This document shows, piece after piece, positions 12,668 through 12,709 of a DNA stretch of 12,709 nucleotides. Below the pieces are notes generated by a model. It ran no database searches, was not told the DNA's origin, and saw only the letters and a list, made by a program, of their open reading frames with translations. Position numbers and translations under genes: made by a program. Source of the DNA: an uncultured Oscillospiraceae bacterium (lineage in GTDB: Bacteria; Bacillota; Clostridia; Oscillospirales; Oscillospiraceae); the NCBI GenBank assembly GCA_900752285.1, contig CAADUW010000268.1:1-12709 (forward strand), written 5' to 3'. Within the stretch, counting starts at the first letter, position 1, and every line of letters begins with the position of its first letter.

Positions 12668-12709
12668 ATTTTCTGTCAGGTACACGCCCCGACAGAAAAT
12701 GATCAGAAT
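12668..12709 (+). repeat. 25-bp repeat module with hairpin, right copy, cut by the window end
   Basis: ATTTTCTGTC (12668-12677) pairs perfectly with GACAGAAAAT (12691-12700) around a 13-base loop. Bases 12685-12709 repeat 22-46 in direct orientation with one mismatch. The match runs to the last base, so the repeat probably continues outside the window. Confidence 0.78.

Noticed and set aside
11057..12685. A 542-codon minus-strand frame opposite the beta-glucosidase and entering the right repeat
   Set aside because: It is antisense to a gene with complete catalytic residues, and no domain is visible.
12427..12702. A possible small protein across the right repeat cluster
   Set aside because: It starts inside the beta-glucosidase gene in another frame and reads through three hairpins; no domain or start signal.
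1..12709. CRISPR array, phage, conjugative or toxin-antitoxin system
   Set aside because: No regularly spaced direct repeats and no transposase, integrase, nuclease or antitoxin-like gene could be found on either strand.

Overview
The window reads as chromosomal DNA of a spore-forming member of the Bacillota, class Clostridia, probably Oscillospiraceae or a close relative. Supporting signs are a SpoIIID sporulation regulator behind a sigma-E-like promoter, strong AGGAGG-type ribosome binding sites, moderately high GC, an aldo/keto reductase with C-terminal 4Fe-4S sites, and DUF3783 and DUF4867 proteins. The family calls come from protein motifs read by eye; the taxon is an inference. I see no CRISPR array, tRNA, rRNA, transposase, phage gene or known defence system.

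Layout. Positions 1-341 hold dispersed palindromic repeats and the spoIIID terminator. spoIIID (minus, 342-590) is divergent from a two-gene plus-strand unit: a low-specificity threonine aldolase (675-1715) and an AI-2E-family membrane protein (1740-2969). After a weak terminator, a good sigma-A promoter (3016-3044) drives a three-gene operon: ferredoxin-type aldo/keto reductase (3094-4197), polyprenol-phosphate sugar-1-phosphate transferase (4229-5611) and DUF4867 protein (5625-6266), closed by a terminator at 6273-6306. A minus-strand block follows: prsW-like protease (6475-7197, own promoter and terminator), an FMN/iron-sulfur flavoprotein-type reductase (7347-7964) and a maltose-type O-acetyltransferase (8004-8675). 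The last two form one operon. From 8844 a plus-strand operon carries an RlmI-type rRNA methyltransferase, a histidine phosphatase, a DUF3783 protein and a GH1 beta-glucosidase (ending at 12472).

The gene block is framed by two inverted copies of an 86-bp dispersed repeat (101-186 and 12473-12558, 82/86 identical), each next to other palindromic modules. A 25-bp module (22-46 and 12685-12709) is present in direct orientation. A third, partial copy lies at 6434-6463. The mosaic arrangement of this repeat family is the least explained thing in the window.

The genes look like ordinary housekeeping and accessory metabolism rather than one system. The points most worth a second look are the modular repeats, an apparent insertion of about 30 residues in the RlmI-type methyltransferase, the leader hairpin of prsW, the spoIIID promoter, and the unexplained pairing of a redox enzyme with an orphan sugar transferase and DUF4867.
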